This document shows positions 33,081 to 43,943 of a stretch of 64,000 bases of DNA, piece by piece. The stretch comes from Acheta domesticus (Eukaryota; Arthropoda; Insecta; Orthoptera; Gryllidae), in contig JAHLJT010009436.1 of the NCBI GenBank assembly GCA_031308135.1, forward strand, positions 138,089,803 to 138,153,802. The letters are read 5' to 3'. The first letter of the stretch is position 1. Each line of letters opens with the position of its first letter. The notes below the pieces were generated by a model. It had not been told where the DNA came from. It ran no database searches and saw only the letters and a program-made list of their open reading frames with translations. Made by a program: the position numbers and the translations under genes.

Positions 33081-34032
33081 CAGTAATCCCTCGACGTCCT
33101 CGAATTTGCTATTCGCGAGTTTCGAACATTCACGATTAGAGAAATGTTACCGGTTTTAAGATTCGCGACTTCAACATTCGCGAGTGGGTCTTTTGGTGGT
33201 ACTACATTTTATTTGAAAGCGAGCACATTTCACTTCATTTCATTTATCAGTGTGATCTGGGAAACGAACTCGGCATACTTCAAACCTCAAAGTATCACAT
33301 TCTGCAAAGTGACAAAGATGGAATGTCAATTCACATTAATAGAATAACACAATCGTAAAATAATTCAATTCAGTTACGTCCAATATGGGAGTAAGGGTTT
33401 TGACCACATGAACAGAAAAGCCATTCAGGATCTGCAAATCTTATTGCAATGACTTCACTGAAGAGAAGCTTCGGGAAATCATCAGCGAAGAAAACCTCTT
33501 CGAACGTAATGATGAAATAACGGAAGCGAAACTGTGTACTGGAGCAACTTCAATGTCAAACGTTTTCATGGCGTTCTAAAACTTCAACAAGCTCTAGTGG
33601 AAAGGCCATTCGAATGTGATAAGAATACGCAAATAACGCTTATAAATAAAATATGCTAAATAAAAAACGCTAAATAGAATTTAAAAGAGAAATAGAAGCA
33701 GCAACAGTTCCATATTTGAATATCAAGACGAGGAGGATTATGACAAAAAAAGACACCCAAATCCTATATCCAATCACTTTCAACTTTTAAATAAGTTTCA
33801 AATATTATTTTCTTTCTTCCCTTTGGGATGTTAATTGTGGATTCTCTTTGTAGAAGAATAGATTACTCAGATCTACTGTATTTTTCAGATACTTTCTTTC
33901 TTTTTTAAACAGTTTTTCGATACAGAAACCTAACTTACCGTTCTTCATTAAGAGATAGACTCAACATTCGCGGATTTGACATTCGTGATGTTTTTTGGGA
34001 ACCTAACTATCGCGAATGTTGCGGTATTACTG
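33081..34032. mobile_element. Tigger/pogo-like DNA transposon relic
   Basis: The left end CAGTAATCCCTCG and inverted right end CAGTAATACCGCAACATTCG share the CAGTAATNCC terminus of Tigger/pogo elements. Both sides are flanked by TA (33079-33080 and 34033-34034). The arms carry repeated ATTCGCGA motifs. The interior (about 33440-33600) reads like a decayed transposase C-terminus (EEKLREIISEENLFERND), with no long intact frame. At 952 bp it is an internally deleted, nonautonomous copy. Confidence 0.7.
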
Positions 34033-34102
34033 TATTTGAAACCGTACTACCTGCAAACCTTATATCGGTTTTGTTGTGTGGAGAAAAGAAGCCATTAATC
34101 AG

Positions 34103-34106
34103 TTAT
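34103..34106. repeat. Target duplication TTAT (left)
   Basis: TTAT immediately precedes GGGTCATTCC and recurs at 37336-37339 immediately after the inverted end. Confidence 0.75.
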
Positions 34107-34158
34107 GGGTCATTCCATGCAAAATTTCAAGTTTTCTGACAGTGAGTCTCAGATTTTT
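34107..34158. repeat. Left terminal inverted repeat
   Basis: First 18 bases are identical to the inverted right end; pairing continues imperfectly through TCTGACA...TCTCAG. Confidence 0.88.
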
Positions 34159-34755
34159 TTCATATTTTATTATGTTAATCTACTAATAATGAACAGTTAA
34201 AAGACAATGTATGGAATTAATATCTTTGGTAGTTTAGCAACAATTGCGGGTTAAACATGGATGATGACACAATGTACTCTATAATGAAAATAATTATGAC
34301 GTTCAAAAAATGAATAAAACTTCAAAAACGGGCACACTATTTTGAAGATAAATGATCATATTTTAAGCAGTTGATAATATATTAAGGATTGAGACATTTG
34401 TTTATAATAAAAAATGCTAATAAATTAAACAAATACATTTTTCTTCAAAAACAACATTTTCTTTTCTTTCATATTTTACACACTGCAAGAAGAACCAATA
34501 AATAACCATTCTGCAAAGTGTCGCGATGGAATCTTAAAAAATACGTAAGTTATTAAGTAAAAAGTATACGCGCATTTTGCTCTTAAGGTTGAAAGTCGCG
34601 TGCCCTTGCCGAGCGAGGGGTGAGGCTAAGTCGTAGGCAGGCACCGCCAAGTTCATTCCCTAGGGATATCCATCGATGCTTTCGAAGGGATCCTGACACC
34701 ACTTTACAGGCTTAGTTTTCGAGTGTTACTGTTCAGTGATACATCGTGATAGAAA

Positions 34756-36795
34756 ATGCCGAAGATTGTGAATACGTTTAACACGCTTTGGTGCTGCAAT
34801 CCATTCGGACTTGAGAAGCACAAAAGTCGGGTGGGTAAGAGAAAGATAACAGAGGCGATGCGGAAGAAAATATCGAGTTTAGTGGTAGGTGAAGCAATAT
34901 GCGATCTGTGTCGTCTCAAAATATCTAAAATACCCAATAGAGATCTTAGTGACTCAACTGAAACAGACAGTGAAGTGAAAAAATCAAGTGAAGAGGAGTA
35001 CGTAGCCCCAGGAGTTGCAGAGGAAGCCACGATCAGTAATGTAAACAACATTTTGATTCCTCTGGGTCAATCACCATTGTCATTGCGAAAGCAAACCCGA
35101 GAGAAATCGTACGCAAGGAGAAAGGTGAGTGCCGTAAATAAAGCAGTTTCTGAATTATTTCATGTGAGTACAGAAAGCAATGATGGAGAAGAAATGTTAA
35201 CACAATTCAAAGAAAAATTTTCAAATGTGAAAACAGCTAATGAGAAATATATGATTTTAATGTGTTTGCCAAAAAGTTGGAGTGAACAAAAAATAATGGT
35301 CGAATTTAGCGTATCTCTTCATGTAGCTCGTACGGCAAAATTAACACAAAATCAGAAGGGTGTCATGACTTACCCTGACAGAAAATATCAGCGCAATCTT
35401 CCTTGTGATGTAAAAGATCTTGTAGAAGGTTTTTATCAAGAGGATGATATAAGTAGGATTATGGCTGGCATGAAGGATACAAAATCTGTCAAAGAAAAGG
35501 GTAAGAAAGTAAAAAAGCAAAAACGGCTACTTTTAGGGAATTTAAAAGAGCTGTACAGAGAATTTAAAAAAAGACACCCAAATTATAAAATCGGGTTCTC
35601 GAGTTTTGCTGGTATGCGGCCAAAGCAATGTGTCTTAGCTGGATCACCAGGCACTCACAATGTTTGCGTGTGCACAATATGCGAAAACACGAAATTGATG
35701 TGTATGAGCTTGGAACATATTCATCAAGATGATGCACAAAGGAACACAATTGATTGTTTCATTAAAAAGCTGGTTTGTGAAAGCCCTTCTCCTAATTGCT
35801 TTCTCAATAAATGCAGTGAGTGCCCAGAATCAGAAACTCTTTCTGAGTTATTAAATTTCAGCCTTAAAAACAACCTTGTTGAAGAAATGATTTACAAAAA
35901 GTGGACAACAACTGACAGAGCCGAAATTATTACTGTTAAAGCAAATGCTGAAAATTTCGTCAGTAATTTTATCACCTACCTTAAAAAATTCAAAGCTCAT
36001 AACTTTATAGCGAGAGCTCAATCATCATATTTAAAACAATTGAAAAACTCCGTTCAACCAGGAGAATTAATTGTCATTGGTGATTACTCCGAAAATTATA
36101 GTTTCGTTATTCAGGATGCGATTCAAGGTTGCCACTGGAACAAATCTCAAGCAACAATACATCCATTTATTATTTATTACAGAAATTTTGAAGATAATTC
36201 ATTGCAACATCTGTGTGTGTCAATAATTTCTGATTATTTAGTACATGATTCTGCTGCAGTGCACTTATTTCAGAAGAAACTACTCTACTGTCTTTTCCAG
36301 AAATTTTCTGAAATTAGTAAAATTTATTACTTTAGTGACGGCGCGGCTGGTCAATATAAAAACAGAAAGAACTTCTGCAATGTCACGTATCACAAGGAGG
36401 ATTTCCAAGTCCCAGCCGAATGGCACTTTTTTGCCACGAGTCACGGAAAAGGTCCCTGTGACGGTATAGGAGGAACCATCAAGAGACTTGCAGCTTATGC
36501 AAGCCTTCAAGGAACTTGTATTACTACCCCTAGGGAACTTTTTGATTGGGCGAACAGTAATGTGGAAGGAATTTATTTTATTTTTACCAGCAAAGAGGAA
36601 CATGAAGTAGAGGCCGAATTTTTAAATACTGGGAGATTCGTAGGTCTGAAAATAGTGCCGGGAACACGGAATATCCACGCTGTGATTCCAGTTTCAGAAA
36701 ACAAAATTGCTGTGAGGACGTACTCTAATTCACCAGAAGATCCTAGAGAAGTAGTTTTGCGAAATCCACCATCGCGCCGTGGAGGAAAAAAGTAA
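34756..36795 (+). CDS. Putative DDD/E-type transposase, 679 aa, family uncertain
   Basis: The only gene of the element; it starts at the first long-frame ATG (MPKIVNTFNTLWCC) and has no stop or frameshift. The N-terminus has Cys13, Cys14, His22 and a CDLC pair (49-52), a probable zinc-binding DNA-binding segment. A lysine-rich stretch lies at 243-258. A second Cys/His group follows at about 301-356 (HNVCVCTIC, then CFLNKCSEC). The C-terminal core has GDYSENYS (Asp443), YYFSDGAAGQYKNRKNF (Asp528) and SHGKGPCDGIGGTIKR (Asp569), a plausible DDD catalytic triad on an RNase H-like fold. I recognise similar SDGAA.QYKN / GKG.CDG.GG proteins as widespread in arthropods without a settled function. Transposase is inferred from the element structure. 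Confidence 0.75.
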   Translation: MPKIVNTFNTLWCCNPFGLEKHKSRVGKRKITEAMRKKISSLVVGEAICDLCRLKISKIPNRDLSDSTETDSEVKKSSEEEYVAPGVAEEATISNVNNILIPLGQSPLSLRKQTREKSYARRKVSAVNKAVSELFHVSTESNDGEEMLTQFKEKFSNVKTANEKYMILMCLPKSWSEQKIMVEFSVSLHVARTAKLTQNQKGVMTYPDRKYQRNLPCDVKDLVEGFYQEDDISRIMAGMKDTKSVKEKGKKVKKQKRLLLGNLKELYREFKKRHPNYKIGFSSFAGMRPKQCVLAGSPGTHNVCVCTICENTKLMCMSLEHIHQDDAQRNTIDCFIKKLVCESPSPNCFLNKCSECPESETLSELLNFSLKNNLVEEMIYKKWTTTDRAEIITVKANAENFVSNFITYLKKFKAHNFIARAQSSYLKQLKNSVQPGELIVIGDYSENYSFVIQDAIQGCHWNKSQATIHPFIIYYRNFEDNSLQHLCVSIISDYLVHDSAAVHLFQKKLLYCLFQKFSEISKIYYFSDGAAGQYKNRKNFCNVTYHKEDFQVPAEWHFFATSHGKGPCDGIGGTIKRLAAYASLQGTCITTPRELFDWANSNVEGIYFIFTSKEEHEVEAEFLNTGRFVGLKIVPGTRNIHAVIPVSENKIAVRTYSNSPEDPREVVLRNPPSRRGGKK

Positions 36796-37283
36796 CGCCG
36801 AGTGCTGACGAAGAGGGCTGGGCGCGGCGGCTGTAGCAGCTGAGACGAGTTAGTTTACGGAGCGCCGCGCCGGTAAGATATTTTTATTCATAACTTTAAA
36901 ACCATTCAAGATTCCATGATGAAATTTACAGAGTAGCTTGAAAGTAGTTTCAGCAGTTTTTCTTCCAAAATTCAAGAATTTAAAAATATTGTTTTTCCAT
37001 TTATTGCATTTTTTAGAATTTGTTTACTTCCTAATTGTTAAAGACTCAAGATAAAAAAAATATTTTTAGTGTCAAATTATCCTTTATATTTCTTCTACAA
37101 ATTGTGTCACTTTAATATTTTTTGCTTGTTTGCGTATCATCGGAAAAAAATCATAAAGGAATGTCTACAGACTGCTAATCTAATATTTCAAGTGCCCATT
37201 GTTGCTAAACAATGGCTGATGAGACAAAAATATCGTACCTGGTTCATGCAGGTATCATGATAAGTAAGGTGGCAAAATATTTT

Positions 37284-37335
37284 TAAATTCTGAGATGTAG
37301 TGTCAGATTTCCTACTTTTTTGCATGGAATGACCC
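37284..37335. repeat. Right terminal inverted repeat
   Basis: Ends TTTTGCATGGAATGACCC, the exact inverse of the left terminus, then TTAT. Confidence 0.88.
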
Positions 37336-37339
37336 TTAT

Positions 37340-38225
37340 GCGACTGTCACATGCAGAGATGGCACCATTTTTTCGTCACGAACGTCAGAGTTACCTTTAG
37401 GCTTTCGTGGCGCGGAACTATAGAAAGCAGCGCGAGTGTAAGGTGATGCATTGTTGAGTGGGCTGCATGGGGGTTAATTGCATCTCACTTACAAATACTT
37501 GGTAGCTGAGGAGGACCACTGGTGGTAAATTCTTACAGACAAGCCACCAGTCTTGTGAAGTTGTAAGGAAAGTTCAGGCGCTGTCATTGTTACAAATAAA
37601 ATTATTGAGGTGCAATTAAACATCTATTTTATGAAAATTAATATAAGATTACAATATACCTTGCAAGGGTTAGCAATTGAATTGACACTGATCATAGCAA
37701 CGAATGTAAATCAATCTTGATCATGAGAAAGAGCATAAATGTTATCTGCGCAAGTTAAAAGGTGCGTGGTGCCTCCAGCGGCGGGCGGCTGCGATGACGT
37801 CAGGGCTGCAGGCATGATGTAATCAGGGCCCATGGTAGGGGAAATCTGGAGTTGCACAAAGAAACCCTGCCGTGGAACGCACGTGGCAGGGAATTCAGAT
37901 GTTGCAAACCGATTACTGGTGTGATACACAATGCCACTGATTCTGGCATAATAGCCTTGCTGTTCTCTATGACACAAGAGTGAGAGAGCGAACATCGCAC
38001 ATTAAGTTGTAGAGTTGTACACACGAGTTCAGTTCAATGTGAATTGTAGCAGAGTTAAGAATATATATTCAAGTATGCGTATTGCGTTTGACAGGGCCGC
38101 TCAAGCAGAGCAAATCGGCAGCGCGGAGCCGTGTTGTCAGCCGAGAGCGGGACACCGGAGCCCGAGCGTTGCGCGCCTTACGTTAACCTCTGATACAATG
38201 TCCCGGTAACTCCAGTCGCGGAAAC
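37340..38225. other. Unassigned noncoding stretch
   Basis: Nothing identifiable. The part near 38095-38180 is CpG-rich and lies directly upstream of the zinc-finger exon, so it could be its promoter region; no TATA-type site stands out. Confidence 0.35.
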
Positions 38226-38482
38226 ATGGAAGTCGACGCGAGCACTTCACAGACCAGAGCATTTACACCTACAATTTTCAATGCAGTATGGGAAGAAAAG
38301 TATCTTTTCGCCGACTACGGCAGCTATGCCAAAAGTTTTGTTTACATAAAGGGTTCAGTCACGTGAAGAAGATAAATTTGCAACGACATTATACATTTAA
38401 TCATGTTGATGAAAATGGCAAGTACGCTGAAGGAGAACAAAAGGAAGTTTTCAGTGTTCTGAAAAACAATGCCTCACTAGAA
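38226..38482 (+). pseudogene. BED/GTF2I-repeat-like zinc-finger exon, frameshifted
   Basis: From the ATG at 38226 the reading MEVDASTSQTRAFTPTIFNA continues into VWEEKYLFADYGSYAK. Near 38330 it must change frame to give GFSHVKKINLQRHYTFNH. The WE.EYLF...C..C...K..N..RH....H layout matches the N-terminal zinc finger of hAT-derived GTF2I-repeat/ZBED5-like proteins. One of the expected cysteines is altered around the frameshift. The exon ends at a strong donor-like site, CTAGAA|GTAAGT (38483). No downstream exon was recognised. Likely a decayed hAT-related gene. Confidence 0.5.
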
Positions 38483-40235
38483 GTAAGTTTTAGATGTATT
38501 TTGATGTTCCTATATTGTTTTGTCAGTAAAATAACATAATGCTAAAGAGTTTAATTTTATAGCATACCGTGCATACGTGAGCAGTTAGGAAAAGAACTTC
38601 TACAAAACCGTTTTCCAAAACTGCATCGGAATGCTGCTCGATTGTTTCGTACGTTTGGATCAACATATAACTGTGGGCAATTTTTTGCTTCTTTGAAAAA
38701 TTTGTAACTCTCGAATGAGAAGTACAATTACAGATCACAATCTGAAATGTATGTTACGGCTCAATAGCACCATGTCATCTCTTCCAAATATAGAAAGTTT
38801 ATTGCGAGAAAAAATACTTAAAAGATGTAATAAGACTATTTCATTTTGCAATCAACTTCATTTTTAATTTTAATTTTCTTTACTTTTAGAATTTTTATTA
38901 CTAGTTTATTTAATAACATTGTTTGTGCAACCTTTATAATACTTTTCATATTCAGCAGCATGACAAAATGTGTAATGTCACCGCTATTAAATTTCTTATG
39001 TTATTAAGCACTTTTTTTGCAACTAAACATTTGGCATTGCCGGCGCAATCTGCAAAAATACACTTTTCTTTCCATGCTGCATTGTAAATTGTCGTTTTTT
39101 TTTAATTTCCAAATTACACTAATATGTTTATATCTAGTAACTGTTTCAATAAATGTTACAAAAGTATTTTACTGTTTTTTCTGTCGTAATACCCTTTCCC
39201 AGAGCAGTGAGACTTTTTCATACCGAACAACGGAAAATACCCCGTAGAAATACGACGCGACCCATTGTGCCACATGCCGGCGATCGATATTTGATCACGT
39301 CATTTGCTCTTTCTGCGGCGAAAGAGGAGGGAGCAAACGGCGGCTCCTCCTTGGAGCAAAGTGAGTGGCCCTGGCGTATGAGCTAGTAATTGAACAAATA
39401 AGAAAGGCACTGAAGGATACACAGTTGTAGGTACTGGCTCGTGCAATACAGTTCACAGTAGCCGCAGCAATGTAATTCATGAAACATTAATACGAATTTA
39501 ACACTTGCGAGATTGCATAACGTGAAAAAATTACTCACTGTCACATATGAAGACGTAGAGTAGTAGTAGCGTCGCACTTAACAACTGTTGTGGCACGATG
39601 AACAATGTTTAAACATGTATTTGCAAGGTTACGTCATACATGGAGTCGAGAGCGTCACGGCGACCACACCGTTAAACAGCTTGCTTAAGACTGAAGTTTG
39701 TGGGAAATGCTCCCGGTTGCGCAGCGGCGTTTCGCGCGCAAACCGACAAGAGCCAATCGGAAGTGGCGTCATATTGTAACAAACGTCCCTCACGTTGTTA
39801 AATGAAGTACATTACATCAAAACGCACATTTTGAATATTAAGAATTTACATGCATCTTGCATGATTAAGTACGTAAAGGATATGATAGTGCGTCTGAATG
39901 ACTGCTGTTATTCCCGGATGGGGCACTGTGGTGGAGAGTTCTGAGAACGACAGGACAGCGCGGCTGTGTTGAAGGTGCATTCGTATGAATGTCGTTGAAA
40001 TAAAATACATGCAGAATAAAAATGTACAATAACTTAACAATAATGTATAATAAATATATATACAATGTCCATTTTGTATTGTTAAGCTTGCTTATTCAAA
40101 CAGCGAGCTTGTAAGTCATATCCTTTACTACTATGGGCAGGTAGCAAGAACAATTGCAACATTACAACATAATACTCCTATTAGTTTCAAAATAAATGTA
40201 AAATTAGTAACGCGTGCTAAAATGTAAATTTTATA
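38483..40235. other. Noncoding stretch
   Basis: AT-rich with two small GC-richer patches (39240-39370, 39640-39780). No gene recognised. Confidence 0.45.
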
Positions 40236-40350
40236 TTTGGATACTTGGCTGACGAGGAGACTTACGTCTTAGGCACAGTTGCTTAAGATGACGGCCGAAA
40301 TTTTTAGAACTGTGCTTAGATCGCCGCTTCTCCCGACCAACCATATATTT
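40236..40350 (+). repeat. Short dispersed repeat C, copy 1
   Basis: GACGGCCGAAATTTTTAGAA, CTGTGCTTAGATCGCCGCTTCTCC and GACCAACCAT match in order the segment at 52310-52425 (GACGGTTGAAACTTCAGCAT, CTGTGCCTAGGTCGCGACTTCTCC, GACAGCCAA). Noncoding; family unknown. Confidence 0.5.
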
Positions 40351-40559
40351 ATTGACGCCGACCGTTAAACTTCTTCAAATTGTGAATTTGTTTACATAAT
40401 TTGTGTTTTCTCATGCCCAAATATTTTCTGCACGCCGAAAACGTTTCATGCAATGCTCTTCGACTGCTTACGATGTTACGGCCAAATGGAATTGATCATT
40501 TTGTTTTTAACTTAAATGTACTCGTATTTTCATGTGCCATGAACATAATTTAAGCTCTG

Positions 40560-41085
40560 TTTACAGCTTACCGCTTTTGAATGGTAAAGGAAACGTACAA
40601 AAAAAATCACGTAAAACATTTTAAGCGCCTCCAGCTTCACCGAAAAGGCAGAATAAATCAAATTACTCTCGGGCTGCAAGAAGCTTCGAAAGGCCGCGAG
40701 CGATTTCCAGCTTTAAAAATCGCCTTTAAGCTCCGGGGAAGAGGAGTCGCCGCGGCGGGGGTGGCCTGAAATGAAGAGAACAGATATGAAATTCTCGCGA
40801 GGCGCGCGGCCCAGACACAAAACGAGAAACGGCGTCAGTGGAGTTCAGAGCTGCGCCGTCAGCTCGTTCCCGTAAAGAGACGTAAAGGAATGCAGGCCTC
40901 GGACCTCATCAGCTGCCTCCCCAATGTAACACCACGACGCCTATGTGCGACCAACCTAATTAAAATACCGACGAATATCAGAATTACTTAACTTTCCGGG
41001 AGAGCTTAATTCCGCGATGTCTACGAAAGCAGGGAAGAAGGCTGCGGAATGTGATTTTTCGCATGCGGTGTAGGTTCGAAAAGTC
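40560..41085. promoter_or_regulatory. GC-richer, nonrepetitive-looking block (candidate conserved noncoding element)
   Basis: A moderately GC-rich block between AT-rich flanks. It contains CATCAGCTGCCTCCCC (an E-box, CAGCTG), ACCAACCTAATTAAAAT and TTTCCAGCTTTAAAAATCGCC. It has no long frame and no match to the window's repeats. That profile fits a conserved regulatory element, but nothing here proves conservation. Confidence 0.2.
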
Positions 41086-41384
41086 AGAGTTCATCCGCTT
41101 GAACGCAGGCCGGCAATATATTTAAGGGAAGGAAGGCGAAATTTTAAAATTAAGTTTTGCTTGCCCCCAAAATCAAATTGTTTCCCTTTGATTAAAAAAG
41201 TTCATTACACATTTTTTATCATGTTTTTTCAAATAATTGCCGGTCATTACTTTTTCAAGTAATTTGTTCTTTTCTATGTCATATCAGTTTTAAAGGACGA
41301 GTTTCTGTAGAACGATCAAGTAAACTGCATCGTTTTCACAGTATAATTCATCTAATCTAATTAATTTATTGTGTTTTTAAATAG

Positions 41385-41386
<2 letters not shown>

Positions 41387-41429
<43 letters not shown>
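41387..41429. repeat. (AT)n microsatellite
   Basis: About 21 AT units. Confidence 0.98.
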
Positions 41430-41430
<1 letters not shown>

Positions 41431-42560
41431 TGTTCTCTTTTGCAATGCAATTCTATTCAAAGGAATTGCTACATTTTCAAGAAGTGTGATGGCTTCATTA
41501 CAAGAAGAAGATAGGTATTGAATGTTTTAAAGAAAGCCAATAACCTTTGTTTGCGTTATCAGTTTCTCTCAAAGAGCAATTTCTCTACAAAATGCAAAAA
41601 ATAAAAAAAATATGTGTAATATACGGTAAACGCACCAGAAGCTGCCACAGTTAAGAACATTTTCGCATTTTCTTAAAAATCTTGGGCTACTGGTAATGAG
41701 AAACTCAGTTGGCCGTTAGCGTACCTTTTTCGGAATACATCCCTTGCCGAAGAATGGCAATTATTAATTTTTCCTTTTTTATTTTTTTATTTTTGTTTTC
41801 AAATCTCTATTTTGATTTAGTAGTGTTCATTTAACTATTACAAACTTTTGGTAATCGTCAGATAGGCCTACTTGACTCAGTAATGACCAATTCTTTCCGC
41901 TGAACATGGTGAACATTTTGAATCTGAAAAGTAACCGTTCTGTTGTAATGCAAATGTCAATATGATGTTTTCAGTTTTTTCTTCAAATGCAAAAGAGCGG
42001 AAAATAAATAATCATCGTTCCTCTCCTCACAATTAGAAGGTATAAGTTCCACATCCTGTTTGTTCAAATGGTGATTAATGAGGCAGTTCTGATTCTGGTG
42101 TCTTGCACCTATTCTATACTGTTACATCTTCCTAGGCTGTACGACGAAATTTCATTCCATTCAAAGGCATGGATACATTACCTTACCTTCGTGTCTGCTG
42201 TTTTTTAATGAAATATTGATTGATAAAATTGTCGAATTCCGTGTATTTGCAGTCCGTTAGGAAATATATAATTTAAAAGAATTTTTTTCGTAAACTATAA
42301 TGCGGCATACCGAAACTTTTCCTCCTCTTAGTTAACAAACTTAATTAACAAATATTCGTTTTTTGTAAAAAGTGAATGATATTTTGTAAAGATCTAAAAT
42401 TGTGAGATAATTTGCATTGGGAAATAATATTTTTAACCTTGAGGGTATAGCACACGTTGAAAAAATATTTGAACTTTTGTAATTTTAACACTTGAGAGAT
42501 TTTAATGAAAAACGTAACAATCCCACTAATATGAATGCACTTTCTCCTACTGGAGCAAGT
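41430..42560. other. AT-rich noncoding stretch
   Basis: Nothing identifiable. Confidence 0.5.
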
Positions 42561-42790
42561 AAATTAAAGAAAAAATTGCAGAAATTGAACAGAAAATTTT
42601 GAAAATATTACGGGGGCTTCAGGTGAAGTTCTCTCACAATTAAAATATCTTACTGATGTCTAGAACGACATATACAGTACTTAAGCCTGACTTAATACTA
42701 ACTTTCAGCGCTAAAGCTTCTTTGGACATAGTTATGTGTGCCACATTAGTCCGTCCGTCCATCCATCCGACCCTCAATCCATACAAACAA
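42560..42790 (-). repeat. Repeat family B, copy 3 (minus, partial)
   Basis: On the minus strand it carries GGACGGACGGAC, the GCGCTGAAAGTTAG region and TGAAGCCCCCGTAATATTTTC, colinear with the middle of other B copies. The head is missing. Confidence 0.55.
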
Positions 42791-42996
42791 ACAAAAGAGA
42801 CAATTCAATAGGGCACAAACGTACGTGTATCTGCTAGCCACCTGCACCAGTCTTAACCATCTTTGAAACAACATTAATAGACCTTAATGACATGTGTGGG
42901 AAGTGACATCTCCAAACAATTTTAAACATAGGTTTTACGCCCGCAAATCGACATCAATTTGTTGATGTGATTCCAATATTTTCCTCCCTACACTGC

Positions 42997-42998
<2 letters not shown>

Positions 42999-43030
<32 letters not shown>
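42999..43030. repeat. (TG)n microsatellite
   Basis: Sixteen TG units. Confidence 0.98.
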
Positions 43031-43033
<3 letters not shown>

Positions 43034-43049
43034 TATTATTATAATTATC

Positions 43050-43500
43050 CCAGAGCTCGACGGCCTGGGCTTTCACGTCCCACATTCGGCTGATCGCGAT
43101 TTACAAACTTTTTAATTTAAGACGTTTCTCTGCTTCCTTGGTAACGACGTTTTGATCGCACGATACAGCAATATCTACAAGTAGACACATTTTTTCCCAC
43201 ATCCTTGACAACAATATCCGCCACCGAGATATCAGTTTAAATTTGTTGGTCGCACAATGTAGTACACAGTCCAACTGACGTCACCGGTTTGGGAGAGTTT
43301 TCGTACCTCTTGGAGCAGGTGTTTGCAACTTCGAGGGCATTACGGATCTGCCAATGGAGGTAACTACACACCCTATCGTGTCTTTTCAAGTATTCAATCA
43401 TTGCTAGAATTGGACAAACTGAAACCATATGAAGAATGTTTTCTACTTGTTCCCGCAAATGCGGCGTTTATCATCTTGGGAAATGTTGAGAACCGTTTTA
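43050..43500 (-). pseudogene. LINE C-terminal fragment (zinc knuckle and VDIAV domain)
   Basis: On the minus strand a decayed reading runs through RRICGN, ILHMVSVCPILAMIEYLKRHDRVCSYLHWQI and ENSPKPVTSVG, then LLVDIAVSCDQNV, KEAEKRL and RMWDVKAQ. This succession (C-x2-C...H...C knuckle, then a DIAVP/KEAEK/RMW block) is typical of the C-terminal part of a widespread insect non-LTR retrotransposon group. The IDIAV block resembles a PD-(D/E)xK-like fold. Several stops and frameshifts show it is dead. Confidence 0.6.
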
Positions 43501-43579
43501 TCATTATGTCGTGTTTGAAGTATTCATGAAATAGAAGTTGGACATCAACTTAACAATTGTTTATTCAACCTTCCCTTAC

Positions 43580-43905
43580 AATTTATGAATGCGTTTCTCC
43601 AACTACGAGTCGCCTCTTTCCAGCCTTCCCCGTGCTCGGGCTGATCACGGTACAATCCCGATCCCCCTCGGCCTGGTGCAGCGCCGTCTCTCTGCGGCAC
43701 CGGGGCACTCGCTGGCAATAATTCTCCCCAGTCACGACAAGCTACACGCTGCCAGACTTACGGCGACCTCGAGACCCTTGCTTGCACTCGTCCGGTTTCC
43801 GGACGTGCATGGCCAGCAAGGCTAGAACAGTCCAGCCCACTAGTACAGTCCACTGGTCCAAAACTACTCGGCTACAGGCACCACCAAACTACCTATTGCA
43901 GATAT
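43580..43905. other. GC-rich unassigned block
   Basis: Sits between two minus-strand LINE pieces where the intervening LINE protein would be expected, so it may be an insertion or a diverged part. No motif recognised. Confidence 0.3.
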
Positions 43906-43943
43906 TTTATTCCTGAAGTTCAGAGTGGACTGCAGGACAAGTC

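Larger units (their letters stand above)
34107..37335 (+). mobile_element. Intact DNA transposon with TTAT duplication and single ORF (Sola-like?)
   Basis: A 3,229-bp element bounded by inverted repeats that share GGGTCATTCCATGCAAAA exactly (18 bp). They resume at TCTGACA and TCTCAG, giving imperfect arms of about 52 bp (34107-34158 and 37284-37335). TTAT lies directly outside both ends. It holds one uninterrupted 679-residue gene. The 4-bp target duplication and a DDD-like core bring the Sola superfamily to mind, but I cannot confirm that from sequence alone. Intact arms and frame suggest recent activity. Confidence 0.85.

Noticed and set aside
37352..39550. Possible hAT element from CAGAGATGGCACC with GTCACAT-like flanks around the zinc-finger exon
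   Set aside because: The candidate right terminus near 39535 does not form a convincing inverted repeat, so boundaries are not supported.
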